Made by a program: the position numbers and the translations under genes. From Legionella sp. (GTDB lineage Bacteria; Pseudomonadota; Gammaproteobacteria; Legionellales; Legionellaceae), in NCBI GenBank assembly GCA_013697625.1, contig JACCWN010000163.1, positions 1-37,171 of the forward strand: DNA of 37,171 nt. Direction: 5' to 3'. Below are positions 36,277-37,171 of this stretch, one piece after another (the stretch's first letter is position 1; each line of letters begins with the position of its first letter). Below the pieces are notes generated by a model. The model ran no database searches, had not been told where the DNA came from, and saw only the letters and a program-made list of their open reading frames with translations.

Positions 36277-36861
36277 TTAAGAGGATGTTTGTGACTTTAT
36301 TTCACAGTCAAGTCCTCTACTCATCATCTGTTTCCAGTTTTTTAATTCAGTTATCTCGCAAGCTGAATCAATTTTTCTTTTTTCAAGAGATTGTCTAAAA
36401 GATTTTGCAATATGATTGAAAAAACCTGAAGCGCCACCGACAACAGAGGACTGGATGATACTACTCAATGTTTCCCAACCTTTGCCTTGTTTATAACCAA
36501 CTTTAAACCCAAACCACAGACCACCTAAGACCCCAGTGCCAGCCAGTAGGACGGTATGTAAAACAATGATTGCCTTATGAAATAAAGAAATTTCATCAGT
36601 ATTTAATAATAGGCTGAAATCATTTGCTATTTGAAGAGAATTTACACCAATATTGATTAACAATTCGGGGTTTAAACGACGCACCCCTGTGATCGAATCC
36701 CCTAAATTATTCATCAATATAAAACAGGAATTTAATAACTGAAAACCACTGGCAGCCAAGTTAATAAATTTAAGAGAGCGGGCATAATTATCAATTTTTA
36801 ATTGATCATCCAGGAGCGGCTTTGTAATTTTTTCTTGGAGAGAATCTACTGATTGCCGCAT
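36277..36861 (-). CDS. hypothetical membrane protein, 194 aa
   Basis: I do not recognise this protein. It has hydrophobic segments at about 30-50 (FINLAASGFQLLNSCFILM) and 92-120 (KAIIVLHTVLLAGTGVLGGL), and a glycine-rich stretch SSVVGGASGFFNHIA at about 135-150. The C-terminus is charged, SRGLDCEIKSQTSS. This resembles small lineage-specific membrane or membrane-associated proteins. The ATG at 36859-36861 was chosen over the GTG immediately before it. The ribosome site is weak. It is convergent with nagZ and has no visible partner. Confidence 0.65.
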   Translation of the reverse strand: MRQSVDSLQEKITKPLLDDQLKIDNYARSLKFINLAASGFQLLNSCFILMNNLGDSITGVRRLNPELLINIGVNSLQIANDFSLLLNTDEISLFHKAIIVLHTVLLAGTGVLGGLWFGFKVGYKQGKGWETLSSIIQSSVVGGASGFFNHIAKSFRQSLEKRKIDSACEITELKNWKQMMSRGLDCEIKSQTSS

Positions 36862-37171
36862 CACTTTTCTAAGAACGAAATTGTCTTCGATTTTATGCTC
36901 CTCATTTTACAAGACCTGGACCTCTAGCTAACAGTCAAATTACTTGCTACTCTATATGTTCATTACAAAGTCGTGGAATTCATTGAGTTATAGAACCAGT
37001 ATATCATAAAACCTACTTGCAATAAAAAAAAGAGCACTTCATACACAGGGCTACCGCACGTGTGCTTAAAAACAAATCAATTGCAAATTAATTAGGAAAA
37101 TATAAAGTTTTTCTTGACACAGTTTTATTCGATTTTAACTGATTTATTATTCAAATTTAACACCCTATCTA
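36862..37171. other. terminal intergenic region, no gene seen
   Basis: The last 310 bases are AT-rich with no credible reading frame on either strand. An imperfect hairpin lies at about 37031-37062 (AGCAC to GTGCT). A -35-like TTGACA at 37114-37119 has no convincing -10 at the right spacing. A plus-strand gene could begin just beyond the window edge. Confidence 0.4.

Noticed and set aside
37114..37150. Promoter starting with TTGACA at the right edge
   Set aside because: The -35 is perfect, but no -10 hexamer sits 16-18 bases away and the downstream gene is outside the window.

Overview
The window reads as a low-GC gammaproteobacterial chromosome, most likely Legionella or a close relative. 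That placement is my inference from remembered protein families: a FleS/FleR pair, a kynurenine 3-monooxygenase of Legionella type, Mpl beside a YhdP-like protein, and large lineage-specific proteins. No 16S rRNA or other marker is present to confirm it. Most of the window is ordinary housekeeping chromosome. It is punctuated by scars of lost or mobile DNA (the end of an IS256-type element, a hipA remnant, a leuA remnant, a MITE-like palindrome) and by a few unusual accessory genes.

Layout. 1-124: the end of an IS256-family insertion sequence running off the left edge. 196-7733 (minus): fleS-fleR-yhdP-like-mpl, tightly spaced, combining flagellar two-component control with envelope maintenance and murein recycling. 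7790-8011: hipA remnant. 8098-9393 (minus): unrecognised 431-aa protein. 9794-9968: tRNA-Arg and tRNA-Ser. 10226-11608: APC permease, convergent with a 64-aa ORF. 11961-14985 (minus): dps, a membrane spermidine-synthase-like protein and a hotdog thioesterase. 15121-15241: MITE-like inverted repeat. 15465-15815 (minus): two tRNA-Glu and one tRNA-Ala. 16004-16554: unrecognised gene whose obvious start is out of frame. 16565-20230 (minus): kmo, a heme-oxygenase-like diiron protein and a PCMH flavoprotein, a possible biosynthetic cluster. 20477-21226: exported phytochelatin-synthase-like protein.

From 21381 to 30205 everything is on the plus strand. accD-folC-dedD-cvpA keeps the order of the E. 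coli accD-purF locus but without purF. It is followed by an L,D-transpeptidase and then miaB-rluD-pgeF-degQ, with overlapping stop and start codons. After a leuA remnant comes a 1398-aa protein with SF2-helicase motifs, a large insertion between the motor motifs and a long helical tail. It is the most unusual gene here and a plausible secreted effector. Next is an apparently exported NagZ-like GH3 glycosidase, and last a small minus-strand membrane protein of unknown function.

Functional links. Mpl, the YhdP-like protein, the L,D-transpeptidase, DegQ, DedD and NagZ all act on the envelope or its recycling. The best candidate for an undescribed system is the kmo/diiron/flavoprotein group. The helicase-like giant and the frameshifted gene at 16004 are the next most worthwhile targets.
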